NCBI RefSeq assembly: GCF_018310345.1
Contig: NZ_JAGXBY010000001.1
Span: forward strand, 124,001 to 188,000
Direction of reading: 5' to 3'
Source of the DNA: Ornithinibacillus massiliensis
GTDB taxonomy: Bacteria > Bacillota > Bacilli > Bacillales > Amphibacillaceae
DNA: 64,000 nucleotides
The notes beneath the pieces are model-generated. The model was given only the letters and a program-made list of their open reading frames with translations. It ran no database searches and was not told where the DNA came from. Below are positions 54,467 through 63,596 of this stretch, one piece after another (the first letter of the stretch is position 1; each line of letters starts with the position of its first letter). A program made the translations under genes and the position numbers.

Positions 54467-56485
54467 ATGCTAAAAGTAAACAAATACAAACTAGTAAAAA
54501 CAACTTTTTATCTACTGCATATTTTTTTATTAATTAATTTAATCCAGAAATATAGTAATGCTTGGAATATGCTATTTTTACCGGTTGCATTTTCAGCAAT
54601 TACTTCTATCTTAACTTATATTATATACATACATAGTGATAAAAAAACCAGTAAATTCCTAATTTATTTTTTACTAGCAGGTTCTTTATCTTACTTTACC
54701 TCAATTGTACAGTCCATAGAAAACTATTTAGCTATTATTGTATTCAGTATTTCTTTCCCTTTAACGAGTTATTTTTTTAATAAATTTACTACGGAAATAT
54801 TATATAATAGACGAATTATTAGAAGAGAAAAAAATAAACTTAAAAAAATAAATTTGTACTTTTTAGTAGTTGTCATAGGCCTTGATTGCTTTGCTAATAT
54901 CTTTGAAGAAATGCTAGATATAAGTAAGGTTGCACTTATTCTATACTTCTTTACTAATATTTCATTACCGTTATTAAAAATTATTTATTTTTTGTTGGTT
55001 AGTAAAGGAGCAAGAGAAAGAACTTTTCTAATCTGGTTGTTAGTTATTCCCTTGGTTGCATTTGCCCCTTTTATATTTTTGCACGCTTTTCCTCAAATAT
55101 TTTTCAAGGAGGGGGTTAATGCTTACGTCACTGCGTGGTCATTCTTTGTGATTCCAATTGGATACACTTATCTCATTCTAAACAAGAAGCTCTTAGATCC
55201 TCAATTTATTTTTAATCGCACCATTTATTATAGTTTTTTATCGTTGATACCTTCAATTTTTATTATTTTTTTTCTGTATTTACTATATCCTATGTTTAAT
55301 ATCTTCGACTTGATACAATTGTTTGTTATTGTAATTTTATTTAATACAATGTTTTTATTTGCAAAGGAACAAATTGATTATTTATTACGTAATTCACTTT
55401 TCCAAGATAAGAATAATATTGTTCAATTTGTTGAAAGATTAATAGTAGAAATAGAAAATTGTTTAACACTACAGGATTTAAAACAACTTGCAATAAAAGA
55501 GATTAAAAAAAGGTTTCATAATGTAGATGCAACTATTGTGAAATTTAATACCCGTACCAAACAATTAGAGAATGAGTATTTAATAGGGCGAAATAATTTT
55601 GAAAACATTCCATTAAATAAGATTATTAATATTAAAGGTCAAATAATCATAGACTATAAAAGCAATTTTGGAGTTTGTTTATCAAAAAGTTCGGATCGTA
55701 TAGAATATCTATGTATTGGTGACCATAAAGAACGTTCACATTTTAGTATCTATGATAAATCTTGGTGCATGGTTTTTATTTCATATCTTAGACTTACCTA
55801 TGAAATTATAAGAATAAGTGAAGACTCTGTAACTCAACTAATAAAGGGAGAAAAAGTTACATCCAATGCAATATCGCGTTTCCTCTTTCATTTTGCTGAA
55901 GCAGAAAGAAGGAGACTAGCTGAAGATATTCATGATACGATCTTACAAGATCAAATATATATTTATAGAGTATTAGACATACTTGCAATTGAAAACAACC
56001 AACCTGAATTAAGAAAGTTGAGAGACCATCTAAAAGAAATTATAGATAAAACCAGAAGAATATCTACACAAATGATGCCTAAAGCTTTATCGATTAAGGG
56101 CCTAGTCTATTCTTTAAATGAACTACTTGACCAATTCAAACAAAAATCCCAATTTCAGTTGAATTATGAAGTGGAGCTAACCACAGATCACTTTGACCAT
56201 TATGAAAAGCCGCTATTGATTTATCGAGTAATCGAGGAGTTAATAAATAATGCTATAAAGCATTCTGATGCTGAACAAGTGTCAATAATTATTTGGGAGA
56301 CGGAGGATCAAATAAATATTGATTATTTAGATGACGGTAAAGGTTTTAATTATAAAGAAACGCTTCACCAAGGTCGAATTGGACTGAATAGTTTAGTAAG
56401 ACGAATTAATAATATTTATGGAACTATTGAGTTTGCTACAGATAATCCAAAGAAAGTACATATATATGTAACGATACCGAGGTGA
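54467..56485 (+). CDS. comP: ComP, membrane sensor histidine kinase
   Basis: 672 residues. About eight to ten membrane segments in residues ~1-310, a cytosolic linker, a HisKA_3 dimerisation domain with phospho-accepting His in RRRLAEDIHDTILQDQ (~488), and a HATPase domain with EELINNAIKHS (~588) and DDGKGFNYK. This is the layout of ComP, receptor for prenylated ComX. AAAAGGAG stands nine bases before the ATG. ComA follows nine bases after the stop. Confidence 0.9.
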   Translation: MLKVNKYKLVKTTFYLLHIFLLINLIQKYSNAWNMLFLPVAFSAITSILTYIIYIHSDKKTSKFLIYFLLAGSLSYFTSIVQSIENYLAIIVFSISFPLTSYFFNKFTTEILYNRRIIRREKNKLKKINLYFLVVVIGLDCFANIFEEMLDISKVALILYFFTNISLPLLKIIYFLLVSKGARERTFLIWLLVIPLVAFAPFIFLHAFPQIFFKEGVNAYVTAWSFFVIPIGYTYLILNKKLLDPQFIFNRTIYYSFLSLIPSIFIIFFLYLLYPMFNIFDLIQLFVIVILFNTMFLFAKEQIDYLLRNSLFQDKNNIVQFVERLIVEIENCLTLQDLKQLAIKEIKKRFHNVDATIVKFNTRTKQLENEYLIGRNNFENIPLNKIINIKGQIIIDYKSNFGVCLSKSSDRIEYLCIGDHKERSHFSIYDKSWCMVFISYLRLTYEIIRISEDSVTQLIKGEKVTSNAISRFLFHFAEAERRRLAEDIHDTILQDQIYIYRVLDILAIENNQPELRKLRDHLKEIIDKTRRISTQMMPKALSIKGLVYSLNELLDQFKQKSQFQLNYEVELTTDHFDHYEKPLLIYRVIEELINNAIKHSDAEQVSIIIWETEDQINIDYLDDGKGFNYKETLHQGRIGLNSLVRRINNIYGTIEFATDNPKKVHIYVTIPR

Positions 56486-56494
56486 TTAGATAAA

Positions 56495-57106
56495 TTGTTA
56501 AGAATCTTAATTGTAGATGATCACTATATTGTAGGAGAAGGAACGAAAACTATATTAACAAAAGGCGGTGATATATCAGCACATTATGTATCTTCCGGAG
56601 CTGAAGCTTTAGCGTTAAGTGAGGAATTTGATATTTATATTATAGATATTCACATGCCTGTAATGACTGGAATTGATCTATCAAGAGAACTATTAAGTAT
56701 CAATGCTAGAAGAAAAATTATTTTGTATACTGGATTTACAGAACAAGAAAATCTATATATATTCACTGAAATAGGAGTAAGCGGTATTATAAGTAAAACA
56801 GCAACAAAATCAGAATTGATTGATTTGATTCAAGCAGTTGTATCAGGGTATACGATTGTACCCTTAAGCTTATTTAAGAATAAAAATAAGTTAAATTCGG
56901 AAAGTAAACAGCATGGATTAACAGAAAGAGAACTGATTATTTTGAAGGAGATATCTAAGGGGTTAAGTAATAGAGAAATTGCTGATAAATTATTCTTGTC
57001 TGATCGCACAGTAGAATATCGTTTGACCAAAATTTATAGAAAGTTAGGTGTAAAATCTAGAATCGAAGCATTAAATATTGCTTTAGATAATAAATTCTTT
57101 GAATAA
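56495..57106 (+). CDS. comA: ComA, NarL/LuxR-type response regulator
   Basis: 203 residues. The receiver domain begins ILIVDDHYIVGEGTKTILTKGG, with the phosphorylated Asp in YIIDIHMPVMTG (~53) and the switch residues T and K. The C-terminal LuxR helix-turn-helix is LTERELIILKEISKGLSNREIADKLFLSDRTVEYRL. The EGTKTIL stretch is shared with B. subtilis ComA. TTG start with GAGGTGA upstream. ComA-box-like palindromes 240-290 bases downstream, before lanA, give it an obvious target. Confidence 0.88.
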   Translation: MLRILIVDDHYIVGEGTKTILTKGGDISAHYVSSGAEALALSEEFDIYIIDIHMPVMTGIDLSRELLSINARRKIILYTGFTEQENLYIFTEIGVSGIISKTATKSELIDLIQAVVSGYTIVPLSLFKNKNKLNSESKQHGLTERELIILKEISKGLSNREIADKLFLSDRTVEYRLTKIYRKLGVKSRIEALNIALDNKFFE

Positions 57107-57345
57107 TTTCTCAATAATTTAATTTGATAATGTAGAAGGATCATATTCTACTGTTAACAATGTAAGATTCTTGCCATGTATTTATAATTCAAATAATTAT
57201 ATCCCTGCCATTTAATCTGAATAATATTAAAAATAACCACTCTGTTATGGGGAAAAAGCTACTGAATAAAAACCTTTTATAATAACTCTCTCATAGCAGG
57301 TGTAAACAAATTTGTACCCTATCTAGTTTGCGTATGAGAAAAGTA
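57107..57345. other. Intergenic region downstream of comA
   Basis: No gene was recognised. A short hairpin (GTAGAA with TTCTAC around 57132-57151) may serve as a weak terminator for comA. The far end leads into the lanA control region, with a ComA half-site TTGCGT at 57328-57333. Confidence 0.4.
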
Positions 57346-57392
57346 TTGTGGGAAACCCTAAAATCAAATAAAAAAATTGTGGTATTCCGCAT
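57346..57392 (+). promoter_or_regulatory. Two ComA-box-like palindromes upstream of lanA
   Basis: TTGTGGTATTCCGCAT (57377-57392) matches the B. subtilis ComA box TTGCGG-N4-CCGCAA at 10 of 12 defined positions. TTGTGGGAAACCCTAA (57346-57361) matches at 9 of 12. Their centres are 31 bases apart, three helical turns, so both face the same side of the DNA. The nearer box ends about 19 bases before the proposed -35 of lanA. Confidence 0.7.
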
Positions 57393-57410
57393 AAGAAAAA
57401 ATAGGGGATT

Positions 57411-57478
57411 TTAACGGAATATACAGTTATTTTTTATGCTAGTATGAAGCTAGATTAATAATCAAACTATTAATCTAG
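57411..57478 (+). promoter_or_regulatory. lanA promoter and 5' mRNA hairpin
   Basis: A weak promoter, TTAACG (57411-57416) and TATGCT (57435-57440) with 18-base spacer, fits an activator-dependent start near 57447. The transcript would then open with a perfect 11-bp stem: CTAGATTAATA (57450-57460) and its complement (57468-57478) around a seven-base loop. Such 5' stems are known to stabilise Bacillus mRNAs. The stem could also be an operator. Confidence 0.5.
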
Positions 57479-57503
57479 TAATTTAATAAGGGGTGAAAAT
57501 GAA

Positions 57504-57620
57504 ATGGAACAGGTTCTAAATTTACAAAAGCTTCCTCAAAATGAAGCAGGAGACGTAGCTGTTGCTTGGACTCCAATTACTTTGACAACTCTATGGTCAA
57601 CAAAAAGTGAGAATTGCTAA
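57504..57620 (+). CDS. lanA: Class III lanthipeptide precursor (LanA)
   Basis: 38 residues, preceded by AAGGGGTG eight bases upstream. The leader holds VLNLQKLP, matching the LxLQ helix motif recognised by class III synthetases. The core is Thr-rich and ends STKSENC: S32-x-x-S35-x-x-C38, the exact S-x2-S-x2-5-C pattern that gives labionin or lanthionine rings. There is a single Cys, so one ring system, while T23, T26, T28, T29 could be dehydrated. It lies 170 bases before the methyltransferase and 1.06 kb before the LanKC gene. Too short for usual gene calling. Confidence 0.88.
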   Translation: MEQVLNLQKLPQNEAGDVAVAWTPITLTTLWSTKSENC

Positions 57621-57655
57621 TTCCCATCAAAGGTAAGACATAAGATACATCACTG

Positions 57656-57692
57656 GAAGACCTAGTTGGATTTATTTCTTAACTAGGTCTTC
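57656..57692 (+). terminator. Hairpin between lanA and the modification genes
   Basis: GAAGACCTAGTT (57656-57667) and AACTAGGTCTTC (57681-57692) form a perfect 12-bp stem with a 13-base loop, followed by a poor T run (ATTTACAT). A partial terminator or processing site here would give more lanA mRNA than enzyme mRNA, a common arrangement in lanthipeptide clusters. Confidence 0.6.
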
Positions 57693-57792
57693 ATTTACAT
57701 AATACCATTAAAAAATAGCATTAAAGTTAAAAAAATCTTTCTTATTTCTTAGCTTATAATATATCAAAAAAATACTTGGGAGTGAATCTGTG

Positions 57793-58626
57793 ATGAGCAA
57801 TCTTCTTTTTGAGCACTTAAAAAAGCCTGAAGTTTTTGAGCCAAGTCCTGATGATATTTGGACAGATCCTTTAATGTCAAGCTTAGTAATGGATGAACAC
57901 CTAGACCTAAATACTCCAGGAGGAAGTGCAAATGATAAATTTATAGAGAAGTGTGTAAACTTTATTGCTGAAATTGCCCCTCCGAACAGGTACGAGAAAG
58001 TTATTGATTTGGGTTGTGGACCAGGTTTATATTGTAAAAAGCTTGCAAGAAAAGGGTATGAGGTAACCGGTATAGACTTTTCAGAGAGTTCTATACGTTA
58101 TGCTGAAGAACAAGCGGAAGAAGAAAATATACACATTAAATATAGAGTTGAGAATATCTTGAATTGGGAAGAGACGAATAAATATGACCTAGCACTATTA
58201 ATTTATTATACTTACAGCTCATTAAATAAACAAGAAAGAGAAAAGGTATTAAAAAATATATATAATAGTTTGAATAAAGGTGGAATACTAATTATTGATG
58301 GGTTTTCTGCAAATGTTTACGAAGATTTTAAGGAAGAACAAATTTGGAGCTTTAACAAGAAACAAAGTAAGTTATCTACAGAGCCCCATCTTGGATTTAT
58401 TCAAAATCTAAAATATCCAAATTTAGTTACACTAACAAAAACAACAGTTTTATTAAATAATATCCCCCCAAAAACATATAGTTATTGGTATCAATATTAC
58501 TCTAAAAGTTCATTTGAGAATGAAACTAGTATTGCAGGTTTTAAAACAAAAGGAATTTATATGGATGTTTCAGGTGAAAAATACAGCAAAGATGGAAACA
58601 GTATAGCGCTTGTAGTAGAAAAATAA
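57793..58626 (+). CDS. SAM-dependent methyltransferase of the lanthipeptide cluster
   Basis: 277 residues, class I fold. Motif I VIDLGCGPGLYCKKLARKGYEVTGIDFS (~75-102), then ENILNWEETNKYDLALLIYYTY and the post-motif LNKGGILIIDGF. It probably methylates the peptide; in related class III peptides from Bacillales and in linaridins the N-terminal amine is dimethylated. The substrate is inferred from position between lanA and lanKC. GGGAGTG precedes the start; GTG 57790 is an equally possible first codon. Confidence 0.83.
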   Translation: MSNLLFEHLKKPEVFEPSPDDIWTDPLMSSLVMDEHLDLNTPGGSANDKFIEKCVNFIAEIAPPNRYEKVIDLGCGPGLYCKKLARKGYEVTGIDFSESSIRYAEEQAEEENIHIKYRVENILNWEETNKYDLALLIYYTYSSLNKQEREKVLKNIYNSLNKGGILIIDGFSANVYEDFKEEQIWSFNKKQSKLSTEPHLGFIQNLKYPNLVTLTKTTVLLNNIPPKTYSYWYQYYSKSSFENETSIAGFKTKGIYMDVSGEKYSKDGNSIALVVEK

Positions 58627-58679
58627 TATAAGTTTTATACTTGCTCAAAAAGATCTATGAGAGGAAAGGGATATATTTA

Positions 58680-61292
58680 ATGGATAGAAATTTTGCTTAT
58701 TATGATTATTTAAATGAAGATTCAAATTATTTCGTTCCCATTAAACCATCATACTCTGGTGAAGAATATTCGGTAGTAAATTTACCAGACGGTTGTATTA
58801 TAAGTGATGATGAAAGATCAGTATGGAAAGTCTATAACTTTAAGGAAAGTGTTTTAATAGAGCAAGGTTGGAAAATCCATATTAGTGCGACTATAAATAA
58901 AGCAAAGGAAGTATTAAGTATAGTCAGCGATCTATTAATAGATCGCAAAATAGCTTTTAAACATCTTAAATCTGAGTATGAATTTATAAACACAAATTCA
59001 AAGACTGCAAATAGAGCTAGTTCAGGAAAATTTATTACTATCTATCCACCAAGTAATGAAGAGTTTTTAAACTTATTAAATTTATTATACGATAAACTAA
59101 AATTATATGAAAAGGGGCCTTATATCTTTAGTGATAAGCGTTGGAGAGATAGTAATATTTATTATAGATATGGTGGGTTTATTGCAATCTATAACGAAGA
59201 TGGTGAAATGTGTATTAAGGACGAAGAAGGGAATTTGATTGAAGATGAAAGAGTTCCTTATTATCAAGTACCAGAAATGGCAAAAGAATTTGATCAGTTT
59301 TTAGATACTCTAAACAGTAAATATACAGTAGAAAATAACAATAATAGTAAAAAATTTGCTGAATATGAATTCAAAAGTGCTATTCGTTTTACTAACGGTG
59401 GTGGAATATATGAGGCAATGAGAAAAAAAGATGAAAGAAAGGTTATTATAAAAGAGGCAAGGCCAAAAGCAGGATTAGATGGCCAAAAATATGATGCTTT
59501 AGAAAGACAAAAAATCGAATATGATGCCTTAACAAAATTATCTAAAGTAGACGGTGTAGTTAATGTATTAGACTATTTTACCTATTGGGAGCATAGTTAT
59601 CTTGTAGAGGAATATGTTGAAGGTATAAGTTTAGAGCATTGGACCGCTGCTAACTACCCTTATACAGCAAACAGTGATGTTATTACTTATAAAGGGGATA
59701 TAATAAATATTATTTCAAATCTGGTAGATATCGTTGATAATATGCATAAAGAGGGCATCGGTATGGGAGATTTACAACCAGCAAACATAATAGTATCTCA
59801 AGATTTAAAGGTAACCCTCATCGATTTTGAAACAGCCCGACCAAAAGATTATGAAGGTAAATCACCAATGCGAACTTATGCATATTCCCACCCAGAAAAT
59901 AAAAATAACGGAGAGAGAGATTGGTATGCCATAAAGAAAATACTACGATATTGCTTTATGCCAATTGGAAATATCGAAGACATAGATCCTGGGATGTACG
60001 AATATCAATATCAATGGATAGTAAGAACTTTCGGAGAAGATTCACAGAATTTTTTACAAGGTATAATAGATAAATGTAACAAAAATTTGTCAATAAAAGA
60101 GAAACCTAACTATGCTGATAATCATATGAAAAGAGCAAATAATATACCTTCTATCATTGAAGGGATTAGAAATGGTATTCTTAAAAATTTAGTATATGGT
60201 GATAAGTTAGTACAAGGTGATATAAGACAATATATAGATAATGAAGGGAAATTAAACGTACAAAATGGTGCTGCGGGAGCAATATTAGCATTTTCGAGAT
60301 CGGGTATTCTAACTGACGATGTCAATCATTGGGTAAAACAAAAGTTTATTCAAAACTTGGGTACTGTATCACAAAATGGTCTTTTTACAGGTAAGGCAGG
60401 AATCGGAGCACTCCTTTATGAAATCGGCTATAGAACAGAAGCGCTGAATATTTTTGAAGAAATTGATACAAATCTTGATCCTTTTGACATTACGCTTAGA
60501 TCTGGGCTTGCAGGTATTGGTCTTATGTTAATTAGCTTATATTTAGAAGTAAAAGATGAACAATACCTTTCAGAGATAGAATCGATATCAAAATCAATAG
60601 ACAATTTTATCTCGGAGAATAACGAATTAACATCTAAAGATTGGTCGGGTATTCCAATAGGTATAATCGATGGATGGTCTGGTGTATCACTTTTTTATTC
60701 GGCCTTATATTCGATCACAAAAGATGAAAGTCACTACTTTAGAGCACTTGATTTAATTAATAAGGATTTAGAAAAGACACAAGAATCAAAAATGACACTA
60801 CAAACTTTAGATGATGCCAATCGATTATTACCATACCTTTCAGGCGGTTCAATAGGAATAGGGATAGCAATAGTATACTTGAATCATGTAAGCGGGAAAA
60901 GGCATTTTCAAAAAGAGCTAAGTTTAATTACTAATTTGAGTAGTGTTAAATGTACAATAAACGCAGGTTTATATGATGGGGCTGGAAGTTTCTTATTAAT
61001 TCCCCCTATGCTTGGTCAGAACAACTCAAATTACATATATTCAAGGGAATATGTAATGAATTTAATTAGTTTATTCTTTATTTGTAAGAGAGACCATATC
61101 TTAATTCCAGGTTATCTTTGTTATCGTTTATCGGATGATTTTCAGACAGGAGGTTCTGGAATTATACTAGCACTTCAAGGGATTTTAAAGGATAATCCCC
61201 TGTATACGTTACCCTTAATAAATATCGATAGTTTTTATAATCGTACGAGTTTCCTAAAGGATGAATCTAAAATACATGAAGTGTATAAATAA
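58680..61292 (+). CDS. lanKC: Class III lanthionine synthetase LanKC (lyase-kinase-cyclase)
   Basis: 870 residues, the usual length. The N-terminal lyase domain (~1-210) has QGWKIHISATINKAKEVL and the strongly typical SSGKFITIYPPSNEE. The kinase domain (~230-500) shows VIIKEARP (~257), a GDLQPANIIV catalytic loop (~362) and LIDFETARP (~382). The LanC-like cyclase (~540-870) keeps the GG/G motifs (GLFTGKAGIGALLYEIG, LRSGLAGIGLMLIS, GWSGVSLFYSAL) but lacks the zinc Cys/His ligands, which separates class III from class IV. It phosphorylates, eliminates and cyclises LanA. ATG 58680 is set by AGGAAAGGG upstream. A terminator follows. Confidence 0.93.
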   Translation: MDRNFAYYDYLNEDSNYFVPIKPSYSGEEYSVVNLPDGCIISDDERSVWKVYNFKESVLIEQGWKIHISATINKAKEVLSIVSDLLIDRKIAFKHLKSEYEFINTNSKTANRASSGKFITIYPPSNEEFLNLLNLLYDKLKLYEKGPYIFSDKRWRDSNIYYRYGGFIAIYNEDGEMCIKDEEGNLIEDERVPYYQVPEMAKEFDQFLDTLNSKYTVENNNNSKKFAEYEFKSAIRFTNGGGIYEAMRKKDERKVIIKEARPKAGLDGQKYDALERQKIEYDALTKLSKVDGVVNVLDYFTYWEHSYLVEEYVEGISLEHWTAANYPYTANSDVITYKGDIINIISNLVDIVDNMHKEGIGMGDLQPANIIVSQDLKVTLIDFETARPKDYEGKSPMRTYAYSHPENKNNGERDWYAIKKILRYCFMPIGNIEDIDPGMYEYQYQWIVRTFGEDSQNFLQGIIDKCNKNLSIKEKPNYADNHMKRANNIPSIIEGIRNGILKNLVYGDKLVQGDIRQYIDNEGKLNVQNGAAGAILAFSRSGILTDDVNHWVKQKFIQNLGTVSQNGLFTGKAGIGALLYEIGYRTEALNIFEEIDTNLDPFDITLRSGLAGIGLMLISLYLEVKDEQYLSEIESISKSIDNFISENNELTSKDWSGIPIGIIDGWSGVSLFYSALYSITKDESHYFRALDLINKDLEKTQESKMTLQTLDDANRLLPYLSGGSIGIGIAIVYLNHVSGKRHFQKELSLITNLSSVKCTINAGLYDGAGSFLLIPPMLGQNNSNYIYSREYVMNLISLFFICKRDHILIPGYLCYRLSDDFQTGGSGIILALQGILKDNPLYTLPLINIDSFYNRTSFLKDESKIHEVYK

Positions 61293-61468
61293 AATAATTA
61301 CAAAATGAAATAATTGCATGAGATTAAGGTTTAAAAAACAACTTCATGCGATTATTCGTTTTATAAAACATTAAGCAAATTCATGTTTTTTGATATAACG
61401 TTTCAATTATTGTGTTGCCCCTGACCGTCACTATATATAAGTAATAAGTAGTTTGCTAGTTACAAGAA

Positions 61469-61506
61469 AACAAGCATTGCGAATCACATCCCAATGCTTG
61501 TTTTTC
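61469..61506. terminator. Bidirectional terminator between lanKC and the symporter gene
   Basis: An 11-bp stem, AACAAGCATTG (61469-61479) with CAATGCTTGTT (61492-61502), is followed by TTT on the plus strand and by TTTTCTTG on the minus strand. It sits between convergent genes. Confidence 0.82.
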
Positions 61507-61510
61507 GCCT

Positions 61511-62749
61511 CTAACTACTTAAGGCTTCCGAGCCTTTCATTCTTAAAGCCCGCTTCTCCTCCGATCTATCAATAAGAACTGCTGCGGTGGCATCACCAGT
61601 AATGTTCATGGTCGTATAAGCCATATCAAGTAATCGATAGATGGCTGCGATAGGGCCCATTAATTCAACCGGTAGATTAAGAAGGGTAAGGAATGATGCC
61701 CCGAGTACAATTCCCCCGCCTGGAATGCCGGGTGCTGCCATATTTAAAATCGTTGCGATAATAACGAGATAAATAATTTGGCCAACACCGAGTGGAATAT
61801 TGTAAAAGTCGGATACAAAGACAGCAAGTAGACTAAACGATACTGCTCCGCCGGCCATATTAATGGTCGTCCCCAATGGTATAACAAAGTTAGTAATGGA
61901 TTCGGAAACTTTAAAATCATTTCTGGTTACTCGCATTGTTGTTGGCATCGTTACAGCAGAACTTGTTGTGGATAGAGATACAAGCCACACTTTATAAATG
62001 CCTTTAATAAAATCAATCGGATTGAGTTTACGATATAACCAGGCAGGAATTAACATAACTAGGATAAATACGATAATACATGCGAAATATGCTGTGAAAA
62101 TATATAAACCAAGTGCAGAGAAAATACTAGCACCATATTCAGCAGTGGCGAATGCCATCAGAGAAATAATTCCGATAGGGGTTAGTTCCATGATGAAATC
62201 AAGAATTTTAAAAATGACTTTGGACAAACTGTTGATAAACGTTTTGACTGGGTCCGCCTCTTTCCCAATCACCACAATGGCTACGGAGAAGATAAGCGTA
62301 AATAAAATGGTTGCCAGAATATCCCCTTCAGAAATCGCCTGGAATAGATTACTTGGTACGATATTCATAAAGAAATCGGCAAAGCTTGGTTCGGTGATTT
62401 CACCATCATATCCGACCGCATCAATATTAATTTTCTGACCAGGACGAATCAAGTAGGAAATGACTAAACTAATTGCTGCTGTGGTGATAAACATGACAAC
62501 AAAGACAACAATACTCTTAAAGCCAATTCGGCCGAGATCACTGGAACTGCCAATATTAATAATACCAGTGGAGACGGCTACGAAAATAATAGGAATAATC
62601 ATCATCTTAATTAAATTTAAGTAAATATCGCCGACGAATTTTGCTTGAATAGCGAGTTCGGGTAAAAGTATACCAAACAGGATTCCGAGTCCGAACCCAA
62701 TCGCAATGCGGGTGAATAAGTGTTTTTTAGCTGTTAATAGTTGTTTCAT
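61511..62749 (-). CDS. DAACS family (GltP/GltT/DctA-type) symporter
   Basis: 412 residues of the sodium/proton-dicarboxylate (or amino acid) symporter family. It has eight membrane helices plus re-entrant loops. The first re-entrant region is SLSTTSSAVTMPTTMRV, and NMAGGAVSFSLLAVF and PGIPGGGIVLGASFLTL are in the second core. Substrates of the family include glutamate, aspartate, dicarboxylates and serine. AAAGGAG lies upstream. Its start overlaps the end of pheA by 23 bases, so both share a transcript and probably the phenylalanine attenuator, an unexpected link. Confidence 0.92.
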   Translation of the reverse strand: MKQLLTAKKHLFTRIAIGFGLGILFGILLPELAIQAKFVGDIYLNLIKMMIIPIIFVAVSTGIINIGSSSDLGRIGFKSIVVFVVMFITTAAISLVISYLIRPGQKINIDAVGYDGEITEPSFADFFMNIVPSNLFQAISEGDILATILFTLIFSVAIVVIGKEADPVKTFINSLSKVIFKILDFIMELTPIGIISLMAFATAEYGASIFSALGLYIFTAYFACIIVFILVMLIPAWLYRKLNPIDFIKGIYKVWLVSLSTTSSAVTMPTTMRVTRNDFKVSESITNFVIPLGTTINMAGGAVSFSLLAVFVSDFYNIPLGVGQIIYLVIIATILNMAAPGIPGGGIVLGASFLTLLNLPVELMGPIAAIYRLLDMAYTTMNITGDATAAVLIDRSEEKRALRMKGSEALSS

Positions 62750-63596
62750 TTTGTAGAGCTCCTTTGTAGGTTGGGATTTTACCTTTACGGTAACTGCCTA
62801 AAATATTGATATATGTGCAACTATCTTTTAACTCTTCTAAAGCCATCTTGAGTGATTCGTTACCAAGACCGCTATCAATATCGATAAAGAATCCATATAC
62901 GAACGGTTTCGTTTGAATTGGTCGGGAAATTAAGTTGAGTAAATTAGTATCATGCTGTTTAAAAATGTTTAAAATATCGCTTAGTGAGCCAGTGCTGTGT
63001 GTTGTTTCAACGTAAATAGATGTTTTATCTTGTACTTGATTCACTAGAGCCCTTTTCTTTTTAAAGAATAAGAAACGTGTCGTATTGAATGGATTGTCGC
63101 TAATATTTTCTTGAATCACTGTCATGCCATACAATTCTGCAGCGTGGCTACCTGCTATGCTGGCGATGGTGTTATCCTTTGAATTTTTAACAAGTTTAAC
63201 TGCACCGGCTGTATCCGTATATTCGAGAACCTCGATATGAGGATACCGGCTTAAATATGTATAGCATTGCTCCAGTGCTTCTGGATGTGAGTATACTTTT
63301 GTGATCTCCGACAGCTCGATTGGATGCTTTGTAATGAGTGCGTGATCAATTTTTACATAGATTTCATCTGTAGCGGCTACATCTAAATACTTCAATAAAT
63401 CGATCGTTCTTGTAATAGGCCCGGTTGTTGAGTTTTCTACTGGTAGAGCAATATAATCGACTTCATCATGTAGCAATGCATCCACTAATAATCGAAAGGT
63501 ACGAAACCCTCTCATCTGATAATTATTTTCTCCGCTAAACTTTTGACATGCGATCGAACTGTAACTACCTTCCACACCTTGATAACCAATTAACAA
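62727..63596 (-). CDS. pheA: Prephenate dehydratase
   Basis: 289 residues. Converts prephenate to phenylpyruvate, the committed step to phenylalanine. The catalytic domain starts IGYQGVEGSYSSIA and contains ALPVENSTTGPI and DNPFNTTRFLFF. The C-terminal ACT domain has THSTGSLSDILNIF and NLLNLISRPIQTKPFVYGFFIDI, the GALV and ESRP-type Phe-binding motifs, so end-product inhibition is expected. TTG 63596 has GAGGAG seven bases upstream; the frame continues to 63635 without a site. Preceded by tandem terminators and a Phe-rich leader peptide. Confidence 0.93.
   Translation of the reverse strand: MLIGYQGVEGSYSSIACQKFSGENNYQMRGFRTFRLLVDALLHDEVDYIALPVENSTTGPITRTIDLLKYLDVAATDEIYVKIDHALITKHPIELSEITKVYSHPEALEQCYTYLSRYPHIEVLEYTDTAGAVKLVKNSKDNTIASIAGSHAAELYGMTVIQENISDNPFNTTRFLFFKKKRALVNQVQDKTSIYVETTHSTGSLSDILNIFKQHDTNLLNLISRPIQTKPFVYGFFIDIDSGLGNESLKMALEELKDSCTYINILGSYRKGKIPTYKGALQNETTINS

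Noticed and set aside
58680..61292. Class IV synthetase (LanL)
   Set aside because: The cyclase domain lacks the zinc-binding Cys and Cys-His residues that class IV enzymes keep, and the N-terminal GKFITIYP pattern and S-x-x-S-x-x-C precursor fit class III.
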